NCBI RefSeq assembly: GCF_000718325.1
Contig: NZ_JOFV01000008.1
Coordinates: 124,001-188,000, forward strand
Length of the DNA stretch: 64,000 bases
Reading direction: 5' to 3'
Source: Oerskovia turbata
GTDB lineage: Bacteria; Actinomycetota; Actinomycetes; Actinomycetales; Cellulomonadaceae
Position 1 is the stretch's first letter. Each line of letters starts with the position of its first letter. A program made the position numbers and the translations under genes. This document shows, in pieces, positions 1 through 8,848 of the stretch. A model generated the notes under the pieces. The model ran no database searches. It saw only the letters and a list, made by a program, of their open reading frames with translations, and was not told the origin of the DNA.

Positions 1-152
1 GGGAGGCGGCCTTCGTCGTTGTTCGCGGCCTGTTCTCACCCGCTAAGGGTCGAATGTGTCGCACGTCACCGGTGGGCGTTTCGCCCTCTCACGGGGGCCT
101 TCGTCGGGTGCCGCCGAGGCTCGGCGAACGGGCTGAGCCGGCTCGACGCAGA

Positions 153-389
153 TCACCGCCGCTCGTTCCCCCGTCGGTAGTTCCCGGTCGCCCGCGCCAG
201 GAGGTGCTGCGCCCGGTCCTCGTCAGCCGTCTCCAGAGCGGCGATCAGTCGCGCCGCCTGGGCGCCGGAGATCGTCGCCACCAGCCGCCCGCCCCGGTAG
301 GCCAGGACGGTCCCGGACGCCGTGACCCGATGGTCGAAGGGGTCGTCGACGAGTCGCCCGCGTGCGTCGGGCGGGCCGGATGCGCTCAT
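153..389 (-). CDS. Small conserved hypothetical protein (78 aa)
   Basis: Short protein with a basic C-terminal tail and no membrane segment or signal peptide. The central stretch VLAYRGGRLVATISGAQAARLI looks like a small beta-rich fold of the kind seen in short actinobacterial hypothetical proteins; I cannot assign a function. Support for a real gene comes from its promoter: on the minus strand a -10-like TAGGGT (396-401) lies exactly six bases before the ATG, as in several other leaderless genes here. It is divergent from pntA, with about 196 bp between the starts. In those 196 bp I see only the two promoters' likely positions and the pntA ribosome-binding site. Confidence 0.6.
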   Translation of the reverse strand: MSASGPPDARGRLVDDPFDHRVTASGTVLAYRGGRLVATISGAQAARLIAALETADEDRAQHLLARATGNYRRGNERR

Positions 390-573
390 GACGCGACCCT
401 AGCCAGCGGCGAGTGGCAGATGCCAGGTGATTGGCGCCGTCGGGCAGGGGCAGGCCGGCGGCGCACGCACCCGTCTCGTACGCCGGACCGTGATCCGCGT
501 GGACGACATTCGTCCACGATGCGTGCCTTGCGGCGCTTTCTTTGCCGTGCCGATACCGTGCAGCCATCCGAGC

Positions 574-580
574 AAGGAGG
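574..580 (+). promoter_or_regulatory. Ribosome-binding site that sets the pntA start
   Basis: AAGGAGG ends five bases before the ATG at 586. The frame stays open upstream to 427, but this strong Shine-Dalgarno match and the conserved N-terminus MRIGVPRE place the start at 586. Confidence 0.85.
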
Positions 581-585
581 TCAGC

Positions 586-2145
586 ATGCGCATCGGCGTG
601 CCCAGAGAGACCCGTCCCGGCGAGCGGCTCGTCGCCGCGACGCCCCGTACGGTGGCCCAGCTCGTGGGCCTGGGGTACGACGTCGTGGTCGAGCACGGCG
701 CCGGTGAGCGCGCGAGCTACCCCGACGAGGCGTACACCGAGGCGGGTGCGACCCTGGGGGACGCGGCGCTGGCGTGGGGTGCGGACGTCGTCACGGCCGT
801 CAACAGCCCGTCGGCCGAGCAGGTCGCGGCGCTGAGCGAGGGTGCGACGCTGGTCGCCATGCTGGCGCCCGGTGCGAACGAGGCCCTCGTCCAGCAGCTC
901 GCGGACCACGGCGTCACGGCGCTGGCCCTCGACGCCGTGCCGCGCATCTCCCGTGCCCAGTCGCTCGACGTGCTGAGCGCGATGTCGAACGTCGCGGGGT
1001 ACCGCGCGGTGATCGAGTCCGCGGAGGAGTACGGCGGCATGTTCGCCGGTCAGGTCACCGCGGCGGGCAAGACGGCGCCCGCGAACGTGTTCGTGATCGG
1101 CGCGGGTGTCGCAGGTCTCGCGGCGATCGGCACGGCCGCGAGCCTCGGCGCGCAGGTGCGTGCGTTCGACGTGCGGCCCGAGGTCGGCGAGCAGATCGAG
1201 TCGATGGGCGCGGAGTTCGTCCAGGCCGAGGGCGCGCGCCAGGAGGTCAGCACCGACGGGTACGCGAGCGCGCTGACCGCCGAGCAGGAGCGCCTCACCG
1301 CGGAGATGTACGCGGCCGAGAGCGCGCGCGCCGACATCGTCGTCACCACAGCCCTGGTGCGGGGCCGCGCGCCGCGCACGATCAGCGCCGAGATGGTCGC
1401 TGCGATGCGCCCCGGCAGCGTGATCGTGGACCTCGCGGCCTCGGGCGGCGGCAACTGCGAGCTCACGGTGCCGGGGGAGCGCGTCGTCACGGAGAACGGC
1501 GTCGTGATCCTCGGGTACACGGACCTCACGAGCCGCATGCCCAAGCACACGTCGCAGCTCGTGGGCACGAACATCGTCAACCTGCTCAAGCTCCTGACTC
1601 CGGGCGGCGACGGACAGGTCGTCCTCGACCTCGACGACGAGGTGCTGCGCGGCATGACGGTCGCGCGCGCGGGCGAGGTCCTGTGGCCGCCGCCCCCTGT
1701 CGCGGTCTCGGCCGCCCCGGCCGCACCCGTGGCTTCGGTGGTCGACGAGGCGCAGGCCGCGCGCGACGCCGCGACCGCCCTCGACGAGGCCCGACGACGT
1801 GGCACCCGCCGAGCGGTCGGGTACGCCCTGGGAGCGGTCCTGGCAGCGCTCGCCATCACGTTCTCGCCGCCCGCGTTCGTGGGGCACTTCACGGTGTTCG
1901 CGCTCGCGGTGGTCGTGGGCTACTACGTGATCTCGAACGTGAGCCACTCGCTGCACACCCCGCTCATGGCCCAGACGAACGCGATCTCCGGCATCATCCT
2001 GGTCGGCGCGCTCCTGCAGATCGGCGACTCGAGCTGGGTGGTCACCACCATCGCTTTCGTCGCGGCCGCCCTGGCCTCCATCAACATCTTCGGTGGGTTC
2101 CTCGTGGCCTACCGCATGATCGGCATGTTCCGGAAGGAGGCCTGA
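586..2145 (+). CDS. pntA: NAD(P) transhydrogenase subunit alpha PntA
   Basis: Alpha subunit of the proton-translocating transhydrogenase, which uses the proton gradient to move hydride between NADH and NADP+ at the cytoplasmic membrane. At 519 aa it is the long two-subunit form, as in E. coli. The N-terminal alanine-dehydrogenase-like NAD domain starts [14 protein letters not shown], has an NAD-binding glycine motif [13 protein letters not shown] near residue 170, and carries RMPKHTS. An Ala/Pro-rich linker (about 370-400) leads to four hydrophobic helices at the C-terminus, including SHSLHTPLM. It ends three bases before pntB, so the two form an operon. Confidence 0.95.
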   Translation: MRIGVPRETRPGERLVAATPRTVAQLVGLGYDVVVEHGAGERASYPDEAYTEAGATLGDAALAWGADVVTAVNSPSAEQVAALSEGATLVAMLAPGANEALVQQLADHGVTALALDAVPRISRAQSLDVLSAMSNVAGYRAVIESAEEYGGMFAGQVTAAGKTAPANVFVIGAGVAGLAAIGTAASLGAQVRAFDVRPEVGEQIESMGAEFVQAEGARQEVSTDGYASALTAEQERLTAEMYAAESARADIVVTTALVRGRAPRTISAEMVAAMRPGSVIVDLAASGGGNCELTVPGERVVTENGVVILGYTDLTSRMPKHTSQLVGTNIVNLLKLLTPGGDGQVVLDLDDEVLRGMTVARAGEVLWPPPPVAVSAAPAAPVASVVDEAQAARDAATALDEARRRGTRRAVGYALGAVLAALAITFSPPAFVGHFTVFALAVVVGYYVISNVSHSLHTPLMAQTNAISGIILVGALLQIGDSSWVVTTIAFVAAALASINIFGGFLVAYRMIGMFRKEA

Positions 2146-2148
2146 CCC

Positions 2149-3531
2149 GTGCTGACCTCCCTGGTCCAGGCTGCATACGTCATCGCAGCCGTCCTGTTCA
2201 TCCTCAGCCTCGCGGGCCTGTCCAAGCAGGAGACCGCCCGTCGCGGCTCGCTGCTCGGCATGACCGGCATGGGGCTGGCCCTCGTGGCCACGGTCGCGCT
2301 CGCGCTGCAGGACAGCGAGCGTCCCGTCATGGTGACGCTGCTGCTCATCGCCATGGTGTTCCTGATCGGTGCGGTCGTCGGGACGTGGCGGGCGCACAGC
2401 GTCGAGATGACGCAGATGCCTGAGATGATCGCGCTCCTGCACAGCTTCGTGGGGCTCTCCGCGGTCCTCGTCGGCTTCAACTCGTACCTGACCGAGCAGG
2501 GCGACGTGGTGCACCTGGTCGAGGTCTTCCTCGGCGTGCTCATCGGCGCCGTGACGTTCACGGGCTCGATCGTGGCCTACCTGAAGCTGTCGGCCCGCAT
2601 CCGGTCGAACCCGCTCATGCTGCCGGGTCGCAACTGGTGGAACCTCGGGGCGCTCGTCGCCTCGGGCGGCCTCATGGCCTGGTTCATCGCGGGCCACGGG
2701 TTGCTGCCGCTGATCCTCATGACGGTGGTCGCGCTCGCGCTGGGCTGGCACCTGGTCGCCTCGATCGGTGGCGGCGACATGCCGGTCGTCGTCTCGATGC
2801 TCAACTCGTACTCCGGGTGGGCCGCGGCCGCGGCGGGCTTCATGCTCAGCAACGACCTGCTCATCATCACGGGAGCCCTCGTCGGCTCGTCGGGTGCGAT
2901 CCTGTCCTACATCATGTGCAAGGCCATGAACCGGTCGTTCGTGAGCGTGATCCTGGGCGGGTTCGGGGCCGAGGGCGGCACGGTCGTCGTCTCGGACCAG
3001 GACTACGGCGAGCACCACGAGATCCAGGCGGCCGAGGTCGCGGACCTGCTCAAGCACGCCCGCTCGGTCGTGGTGACGCCCGGCTACGGCATGGCGGTCG
3101 CCAAGGCGCAGTACCCCGTCGCGGACCTGGTCCGCCGGCTGCGCGAGCGCGGCGTCGAGGTCCGGTTCGGGGTGCACCCGGTCGCGGGTCGCCTGCCCGG
3201 GCACATGAACGTCCTGCTCGCCGAGGCCAAGGTGCCCTACGACGTCGTCCTCGAGATGGACGAGATCAACGGGGACCTGCCGGACACCGACGTCGTGCTC
3301 GTCATCGGGGCCAACGACACGGTCAACCCGGCGGCCCTCGACGATCCCGGTTCCCCGATCGCCGGCATGCCCGTGCTGGAGGTCTGGAACGCGAAGCAGG
3401 TGATCGTGTTCAAGCGGTCGATGGCCACGGGGTACGCGGGGGTCCAGAACCCGCTGTTCTTCAAGGACAACACCGCGATGCTCTTCGGAGACGCCAAGGA
3501 CCAGGTGGAGAACATCATCCAGGCGCTCTGA
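2149..3531 (+). CDS. pntB: NAD(P) transhydrogenase subunit beta PntB
   Basis: Beta subunit of the same transhydrogenase. The first roughly 270 residues are membrane helices forming the proton channel. The cytoplasmic NADP domain follows, with the [16 protein letters not shown] nucleotide motif, [21 protein letters not shown], the acidic DEIN, and [12 protein letters not shown]. Length is 460 aa, the normal size. The start is GTG, with a GGAAGGAGG ribosome-binding site inside the end of pntA. Together PntA and PntB would supply NADPH for biosynthesis. No other genes join this operon; a hairpin follows. Confidence 0.95.
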   Translation: MLTSLVQAAYVIAAVLFILSLAGLSKQETARRGSLLGMTGMGLALVATVALALQDSERPVMVTLLLIAMVFLIGAVVGTWRAHSVEMTQMPEMIALLHSFVGLSAVLVGFNSYLTEQGDVVHLVEVFLGVLIGAVTFTGSIVAYLKLSARIRSNPLMLPGRNWWNLGALVASGGLMAWFIAGHGLLPLILMTVVALALGWHLVASIGGGDMPVVVSMLNSYSGWAAAAAGFMLSNDLLIITGALVGSSGAILSYIMCKAMNRSFVSVILGGFGAEGGTVVVSDQDYGEHHEIQAAEVADLLKHARSVVVTPGYGMAVAKAQYPVADLVRRLRERGVEVRFGVHPVAGRLPGHMNVLLAEAKVPYDVVLEMDEINGDLPDTDVVLVIGANDTVNPAALDDPGSPIAGMPVLEVWNAKQVIVFKRSMATGYAGVQNPLFFKDNTAMLFGDAKDQVENIIQAL

Positions 3532-3574
3532 GGCCCGGCGCGGGAGTGCGAACCTGCGCGGGGCGAGGGAGGCT

Positions 3575-3622
3575 GAGGAGGTGGGCGACGTCGTCAGGCA
3601 GAGCGACGTGGCTCACCTCCTC
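3575..3622. terminator. Hairpin terminator after pntB
   Basis: Arms 3575-3593 and 3604-3622 pair over 19 bases with two mismatches around a ten-base loop, starting 44 bases after the pntB stop. There is no U-tract, as usual for high-GC actinobacterial terminators. Nothing else is evident in the 168-bp gap to the next gene. Confidence 0.6.
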
Positions 3623-3699
3623 GTCGTCCCTGCCCGACGGCGCCACGCACCGGGCGCGGTCGGGTCGCCCTCGCCCCGTCGTTCGTCTCGGAGGAACCC

Positions 3700-4347
3700 A
3701 TGGACAAGGTCGACCTGCGCAAGGAGCATCGTGAGCTCTACGCGCCGCCCCGTGAGTTCGTCCGGGTCGTCGTGCCACCGCTCGCGTACCTGCAGATCGA
3801 CGGCCAGGGGGACCCGAACACGGCTCCTGCGTACGCCGAGGCCGTCGAGGCGCTGTTCTCGCTCTCCTACGCCGTGAAGTTCGCGAGCAAGAAGGACCTG
3901 GGCCAGGACTTCGTCGTCGGGCCGCTCGAAGGGCTGTGGACCGCTCAGGACCCCGCGGCGTTCGTACGCCGCGACAAGGACGCGTGGAGCTGGACGCTCA
4001 TGGTCCTGCAGCCCGACTGGCTCACCGACGCGTTCGTGGCCGACGTGGCCGAGGCGACGCGCCGCAAGAAGGGGCTGCCCGCGCTCGACCGGGTGCGCTT
4101 CGCGACGTACGACGAGGGGGACGCGGTGCAGATCCTGCACGTCGGGTCCTACGACGACGAGGCGCCGACGCTCGCCCGGCTGCACGACGAGTACCTGCCC
4201 GGGCACGGGCTGACGTTCAACGGCCCGCACCACGAGATCTATCTCAGCGACGTGCGCCGGACGGCTCCCGAGAGGCTGAGGACGGTGCTGCGTCAGCCGG
4301 TGCGCGCGCTCGATCGCACCGGCGCCGACGTGTCAGAGCGAGCGTGA
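3700..4347 (+). CDS. GyrI-like small-molecule-binding domain protein
   Basis: Stand-alone protein of the GyrI/SOUL-related effector-binding fold (COG4832 type), 215 aa. Typical segments are PPLAYLQIDGQGDPN near the N-terminus, LYSLSYAVKF-like FSLSYAVKFASKK, LEGLWTA, and HVGSYDDEAPTLARLHDEYL with HHEIYLSDVRR at the end. Family members bind small hydrophobic ligands; in multidrug regulators the fold is the sensor, but here there is no DNA-binding domain. GGAGGA precedes the ATG. It converges with the desaturase gene. The specific ligand is unknown. Confidence 0.75.
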   Translation: MDKVDLRKEHRELYAPPREFVRVVVPPLAYLQIDGQGDPNTAPAYAEAVEALFSLSYAVKFASKKDLGQDFVVGPLEGLWTAQDPAAFVRRDKDAWSWTLMVLQPDWLTDAFVADVAEATRRKKGLPALDRVRFATYDEGDAVQILHVGSYDDEAPTLARLHDEYLPGHGLTFNGPHHEIYLSDVRRTAPERLRTVLRQPVRALDRTGADVSERA

Positions 4348-4372
4348 GCCATAGGCCTCGCTGGTTCTGACA
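4331..4372. terminator. First of two tandem hairpins, GyrI-like/desaturase junction
   Basis: Imperfect inverted repeat with outer arms beginning TGTCAGA and ending TTCTGACA. It overlaps the stop codon of the GyrI-like gene (4345-4347) and is a near copy of the hairpin at 4393-4434. Confidence 0.55.
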
Positions 4373-4392
4373 CGCGCTGAGCAGGATGGGCT

Positions 4393-4434
4393 TGTCAGAA
4401 CGAGCGTGACCTCGGCGTCACGCTGGTTCTGACA
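4393..4434. terminator. Second tandem hairpin, desaturase terminator
   Basis: Arms TGTCAGAAC-GAGCGTGAC and GTCACGCT-GGTTCTGACA pair over 18 bases with one mismatch. It ends 16 bases downstream of the desaturase stop (minus strand). Shared sequence with 4331-4372 suggests a duplicated bidirectional terminator between convergent genes. Confidence 0.65.
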
Positions 4435-4450
4435 GATCGCGAGAGGAGGC

Positions 4451-5548
4451 TCAGACCTTGCGGAGCTGGTTGAACATGGGGCAGTCGAACGGGTCGCGGG
4501 CCGCGAGGCCGACGCGGTTCAGGTAGCGCACGACGATCGCGTACGACGTGAGCAGGTTGGTCTCGGTGTACGGCATGCCCAGGCGAGCGCAGTGCTCGCG
4601 GACCATGAGGCGGGCCTTGGCGAGGTGGGGGCGGGGCATGCTCGGGAAGAGGTGGTGCTCGATCTGGTAGTTGAGCCCGCCCATGAGGACGTTCATGACG
4701 CGCCCGCCCGTGATGTTGCGCGAGGTCAGGACCTGCTTGGACAGGAAGTCGAGCTTGCTGGTCGCGGGGATGATCGCCATGCCCTTGTGGTTGGGCGCGA
4801 ACGACGCGCCCATGTACACACCGAAGACCGCCAGCTGTACACCGAGGAAGGCAAAGGCCATTCCCAGCGGCAGGAACCAGAACACGACGCCCACGTAGAG
4901 CGTGAGGCGGGCGGCGATCGTCACGAGCTCCAGGGTCCGCGCCCGGCTCTTCGCGGACGACAGCAGCGAGCGGATCGAGATCATGTGCAGGTTGATGCCC
5001 TCGAGCGTCAGCAGCGGGAAGAACAGCCAGCCCTGGTGGCGGGTGATGAGGGCGAGGAAGCCCTTCTGCTCGGCCGCGCTCTCCTCGAGGAACGAGATGG
5101 TGTCGGTCTCGATGTCCGGGTCCTTGCCGACGCGGTTCGGGTTCGCGTGATGACGCGTGTGCTTGTTCATCCACCACGAGTAGCTGATGCCGACGACGCC
5201 GTTGGCCAGGAACCGCCCGATCCGGTCGTTCGCGGGACCCGACGTGAGGATCGTGCGGTGCGCGGCCTCGTGCGAGAGGAACGCGAACTGCGTGAGGATC
5301 AGCCCCAGCGCGCCCGCGACGAGGAGCTGGAACCACGAGTCGCCCAGGAGCACGAAGCCCGCGACGGCGCCGCCGAGAGCGAGCGTGAGGACTGCCGCGA
5401 CCCAGCCGTAGTAGCCGTGCGTCCGCTCGAGCAGCCCGGCCTCACGGATGCGCTTGGACAGCTCGGTGTAGGTGCTGGTGACGCTCGTCCCGTCGACGGT
5501 GCGGGGCTTGGTGGGGCGGAATCCGGGGCGGACGGCAGTGTCGGTCAT
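4451..5548 (-). CDS. Membrane fatty acid desaturase
   Basis: Integral-membrane di-iron acyl desaturase, 365 aa, which would introduce a double bond into membrane acyl chains using oxygen. All three histidine boxes are present in order: HEAAH (about residue 95), HTRHH (about 130) and QIEHH (about 295, in QIEHHLFPS). Hydrophobic pairs of helices lie around residues 45-90 and 190-240. No cytochrome b5 domain is fused. The start MTDTAV is chosen because the upstream reading frame is low-complexity. The regiospecificity (delta-9 most likely in actinobacteria) cannot be read from sequence. Divergent from the lipoprotein gene at 5766 across about 217 bp. Confidence 0.88.
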   Translation of the reverse strand: MTDTAVRPGFRPTKPRTVDGTSVTSTYTELSKRIREAGLLERTHGYYGWVAAVLTLALGGAVAGFVLLGDSWFQLLVAGALGLILTQFAFLSHEAAHRTILTSGPANDRIGRFLANGVVGISYSWWMNKHTRHHANPNRVGKDPDIETDTISFLEESAAEQKGFLALITRHQGWLFFPLLTLEGINLHMISIRSLLSSAKSRARTLELVTIAARLTLYVGVVFWFLPLGMAFAFLGVQLAVFGVYMGASFAPNHKGMAIIPATSKLDFLSKQVLTSRNITGGRVMNVLMGGLNYQIEHHLFPSMPRPHLAKARLMVREHCARLGMPYTETNLLTSYAIVVRYLNRVGLAARDPFDCPMFNQLRKV

Positions 5549-5765
5549 ACATCCCTCACAGGGGCTGGGTTCGACTTCCCAGCCGCGGAGGTGGGCGAGA
5601 TGCCCGTTGTACAGATGGTCAGAGTCTACGTGTGACTCCGCGATGTGCGTGGAGGAAGCAGGGAGGTTGGGTGCGGGTTGGTCCTGAGCGAGGCACCCTC
5701 GCGCACAGGGCCCCGGTGGGCGTGGCAGGTTGTGGCGAATTGGTGAGGTGCGGGAACATTTGCCC

Positions 5766-7001
5766 ATGGCCTCCCGACGACGTGACCATGTCCCTTCCGT
5801 TGCCCTCGTGCTGACCGCTGCGCTGCTGGTGATCGCGGCGTGCTCGGCGCCTCCTGAACAGGATCCGGCGATCGAGGTCGCCCCGCAGGACGGGGCGTTC
5901 GACCCGCTCGCGATCACGCTGACCGGGCTCGGCGCGGGGCGCGAGGTGCGGTTGGTCGCGACGACGGAGCTCGACGGGGCGGCGATGTCGTCGCGCGCGA
6001 CGTTCGTGGCCGACGAGGACGGACGGGTCGACCTCGCGACGACCGCCCCGACCGAGGGGTCGTGGACGACGCCCGACGCGATGGGGCCGTTCTGGTCCAT
6101 GACGGGCAGCAGGCCCGGCATCGAAGCAGGGCACGCGGACCACTCGGTGACCCTGTCGTTGAGCGCCGGCGGCGAGCCCCTCGCCGAGACGGTCGTCGAG
6201 CGGACGGGTTACGGGGCGGACGTCGAGGTCCGCGACGTGACCGACGACGCCATGGTGGCCGCGTACGCTGTGCCGGCCGGGCTCTCGGCTGACGAAGCGT
6301 CGCCGGCCGTGCTCGTGTTCAGCGGGTCGGAGGGCGGGCTCGAGAACGCCCGAGCCGACGCCACCTGGCTCGCAGGGCTCGGGTACCCGGCGCTGGCGAT
6401 CAGCTACTTCAAGAGCCCTGGGCAGCCGACCGAGCTCGCGGAGGTGCCGGTCGAGACCTTCCTCACCGGGCTCGCCTGGTTGCGTGAGCAGCCAGGGGTC
6501 GACACCGACCGGGTCTTCACGTTCGGCGTCTCGCGAGGTGGGGAGATGGCCTTGTGGTTGGCGGCCAACCACCCCGACGAGATCCATGGCGCGTTCGCAC
6601 CGACCGGTGCGGGCAGCCTGTACTGCGGCTACCCGAACTGGAGGGTGTCGGCCTGGACGCGCGACGGGACGGGACTGCCGTGCGCGCCGAGCAGCGCGGT
6701 CGGCACGCCGCCCGAGACCCGGGTGCCGGTCGAGGCGATCGAGGGCCCGGTCGTGCTGGCCTGCGGGACGGCCGACCCACAGTGGGACGCATGCGGCCGC
6801 CTGCGGGACGTGAGGCCGCGCTTCGACGACCAGGAGCTGGTCACGACGGTCGAGCAGAAGGAAGCCGGGCACTTCATCGCGGTCGCACCCTACCTGCCGC
6901 TCGGCCTCGACGAGACCGGGGCGACTCCGGCCGCCACGCACCAGGCCCGCGTCGACTTCTGGGACGCGGTCGACGAGGTGCTCGCGGAGGCGAAGCAGTA
7001 G
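5766..7001 (+). CDS. Secreted BAAT/acyl-CoA thioesterase-like lipoprotein
   Basis: Alpha/beta hydrolase of the bile-acid-CoA:amino-acid N-acyltransferase/acyl-CoA thioester hydrolase family, 411 aa. It begins with a signal peptide and lipobox ending IAAC (cysteine about residue 24), so it should be anchored outside the membrane. An N-terminal beta-sandwich (about 30-150) precedes the hydrolase domain. The nucleophile is the serine of GVSRGGEMALWLA, the acid probably lies in CGTADPQWDACG, and the histidine is in EAGHFIAVAP. Acyl-CoA is not expected outside the cell, so the true substrate is probably another ester or amide. The ATG at 5766 gives the cleanest signal peptide. Confidence 0.8.
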   Translation: MASRRRDHVPSVALVLTAALLVIAACSAPPEQDPAIEVAPQDGAFDPLAITLTGLGAGREVRLVATTELDGAAMSSRATFVADEDGRVDLATTAPTEGSWTTPDAMGPFWSMTGSRPGIEAGHADHSVTLSLSAGGEPLAETVVERTGYGADVEVRDVTDDAMVAAYAVPAGLSADEASPAVLVFSGSEGGLENARADATWLAGLGYPALAISYFKSPGQPTELAEVPVETFLTGLAWLREQPGVDTDRVFTFGVSRGGEMALWLAANHPDEIHGAFAPTGAGSLYCGYPNWRVSAWTRDGTGLPCAPSSAVGTPPETRVPVEAIEGPVVLACGTADPQWDACGRLRDVRPRFDDQELVTTVEQKEAGHFIAVAPYLPLGLDETGATPAATHQARVDFWDAVDEVLAEAKQ

Positions 7002-7050
7002 TCCTGACCCGGGCGTGAGCGTCCAGATCCGACGTCGCCCGGCACAGCAC

Positions 7051-7085
7051 GACGCCCCGTCCTCCATGAAGGAGACCGGGGCGTC
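7051..7085. terminator. Bidirectional terminator between lipoprotein gene and mqo
   Basis: GACGCCCCG (7051-7059) pairs with CGGGGCGTC (7077-7085), and the stem continues inward with CTCC/GGAG around a short loop. It sits between two convergent stop codons (7001 and 7106). Confidence 0.75.
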
Positions 7086-7105
7086 GGTGCGTCGCGCAGG
7101 CGGGG

Positions 7106-8611
7106 TCAGCGGGCGCCGACCGACTCCTCCGAGGGGCCCGCGGACGCGGACAGCGAGTCGAGCTCGTCAGCCTCCCACGTGGCCTGGCCGAGGCTCGGGA
7201 TCATGGCTCCGAGCGTGGGACGCCACGTGGCGAACTGCTGCGGGAAGCAGCGCTCGAGCACGTCGATCATCGCGGGGACCGCGGTCGAGGCTCCCGGTGA
7301 GGCGCCGAGCAGGCCGGCGATCGAGCCGTCGGCGGCCGCGATGACCTCGGTGCCGAACTCGAGCACGCCGCCCTTGGTCGGGTCCTTCTTGATCACCTGC
7401 ACGCGCTGGCCTGCGGTGATCTTCTCCCAGTCCTTGGGGTGGGCCGTGGGCATGAAGGCCTGGAGCGCCGTGAACTTGGCCTCGGGGCTCGCGACGAGCT
7501 GGCCGATCAGGTACTGCGTGAGGTCGATGTTCTTGAGGCCTGCACCGAGCATCGAGCCGATGTTGTGGGTCCGCAGCGACGTGAAGAGGTCGAGCAGCGA
7601 GCCCTTCTTGAGGTACTTGGGGCTGAACCCGGCGTAGGGGCCGAACATCAGGTACGTCTTGCCGTCGACCACGCGCGTGTCGAGGTGCGGGACGGACATG
7701 GGTGGCGAGCCGACGTCGGCCTTGCCGTAGACCTTGGCCTGGTGCTGGGCGACGATCTCCGGGTTGTCGGTGCGCAGGAACTCGCCGCTGATGGGGAAGC
7801 CGCCGTAACCCTTGGCCTCCTTGATGCCGGCCTTCTGCAGCAGCGGCAGCGCGCCGCCGCCCGCGCCGACGAACACGAAGCGCGCGTTGACGGTGCGCGG
7901 CCCCTGGGCGGCGTTCCAGGACACGTCCTTGACGGTGACGTCCCAGGTGCCGTCCTTGCGCTTCTTGAGGCGGTTGACCTCGTGCTGCAGGTTGAGCTCG
8001 ACACCGTTGGCGGTGAGGTAGTCGAAGAGCTGCGAGGTGAGTGCACCGAAGTCGACGTCGGTGCCGCTCGTCGCGCGGGTCGCGGCGACGGCTTCGTCGC
8101 CGTCCCGGTCGAGGACCAGCAGGGGTGCCCACTGCGCGATGACCGCGGGGTCGTCGGTGAACTCGAGCTCGCTGAACAGGGGGTGGGCGCTCAGCGCGGT
8201 GAAGCGGCGCTTGAGGTAGTCCACGTTGGCCGCACCGCGCACGAACGTCATGTGCGGGGTGTGGCTGATGAAGCTCGCGGGCTCGGGCAGGTGGCCCCCG
8301 GTGAGCAGGTGGTGCCAGAACTCGCGCGACACCTCGAACTGCTCGTTGATCGCGACCGCCTTGGAGATCTCGACGGTGCCGTCGGCCTTCTCGGGGGTGT
8401 AGTTCAGCTCGCAGAGCGCAGCGTGGCCGGTGCCGGCGTTGTTCCACGGGTTGGAGGACTCCTGGGCTACCGCGTCGAGGCGCTCGTAGACCTTGATGGT
8501 CCACGTGGGCTCGAGGAGCTTCAGGAGGGCGCCGAGGGTCGCACTCATGATGCCGCCGCCGATGAGGGCTACGTCGATGGTCTCCTGACCGGTTCTCGTC
8601 TTAGTCGCCAC
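7106..8611 (-). CDS. mqo: Malate:quinone oxidoreductase Mqo
   Basis: FAD-dependent membrane-associated enzyme that oxidises malate to oxaloacetate and passes electrons to quinone in the TCA cycle. Length is 501 aa, normal for the family. The N-terminal FAD motif reads VALIGGGIMSATLGALL, followed by the family signature NPWNNAGTGHAALCELNYTP. The GTG start is preceded exactly six bases upstream by TAGGAT on the minus strand, so the transcript is probably leaderless. It is divergent from nirB and shares its intergenic region, including the DosR-like boxes. Confidence 0.95.
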   Translation of the reverse strand: MATKTRTGQETIDVALIGGGIMSATLGALLKLLEPTWTIKVYERLDAVAQESSNPWNNAGTGHAALCELNYTPEKADGTVEISKAVAINEQFEVSREFWHHLLTGGHLPEPASFISHTPHMTFVRGAANVDYLKRRFTALSAHPLFSELEFTDDPAVIAQWAPLLVLDRDGDEAVAATRATSGTDVDFGALTSQLFDYLTANGVELNLQHEVNRLKKRKDGTWDVTVKDVSWNAAQGPRTVNARFVFVGAGGGALPLLQKAGIKEAKGYGGFPISGEFLRTDNPEIVAQHQAKVYGKADVGSPPMSVPHLDTRVVDGKTYLMFGPYAGFSPKYLKKGSLLDLFTSLRTHNIGSMLGAGLKNIDLTQYLIGQLVASPEAKFTALQAFMPTAHPKDWEKITAGQRVQVIKKDPTKGGVLEFGTEVIAAADGSIAGLLGASPGASTAVPAMIDVLERCFPQQFATWRPTLGAMIPSLGQATWEADELDSLSASAGPSEESVGAR

Positions 8612-8617
8612 CGGTCG

Positions 8618-8623
8618 ATCCTA
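8618..8623 (-). promoter_or_regulatory. mqo -10 element, leaderless start
   Basis: TAGGAT on the minus strand is followed by six bases and then the GTG start of mqo, which implies that transcription begins at the start codon. No clear -35 is seen. Confidence 0.55.
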
Positions 8624-8679
8624 CGCTTGTGAAGGAGTGCACATGCTGTGCCGTCCGTCACGGTCGTGCGTCACACTTT

Positions 8680-8720
8680 TTCGGGACCAAGGTCCCTGGA
8701 CGGCGCACCCTAGGTCCCCG
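8680..8720. promoter_or_regulatory. Two DosR/DevR-box-like palindromes upstream of nirB
   Basis: Box 1 (8680-8699) has the palindromic core GGGACC-AA-GGTCCC preceded by TTC; it matches the mycobacterial DosR consensus TTSGGGACTWWAGTCCCSAA at about 15 of 20 positions. Box 2 (about 8705-8720) centres on CCTAGG with the right half AGGTCCCCG. Their centres are about 22 bp apart, so both lie on one face of the helix. They lie in the nirB/mqo divergent region. Binding is inferred. Confidence 0.5.
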
Positions 8721-8848
8721 CAACGCGCTGATCTCGCGTTTTGACCAGAAACCTCGTATCTATGCGCCAGGATGGTCACGACGGTCGCACTCGCCCCCCG
8801 CGACCCGACTCGCCCCGTCCCGCCCGACCCTTCTCGTGAGGCCCCCAC

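Noticed and set aside
427..585. Upstream extension of pntA
   Set aside because: The 53 extra codons are not conserved in style, and the strong ribosome-binding site at 574-580 fixes the start at 586.
8618..8699. GGGACC-AA-GGTCCC as a terminator for mqo or nirB
   Set aside because: It lies upstream of both genes (divergent), the stem is only six bases, and a tandem copy at helical spacing fits a regulator site better.
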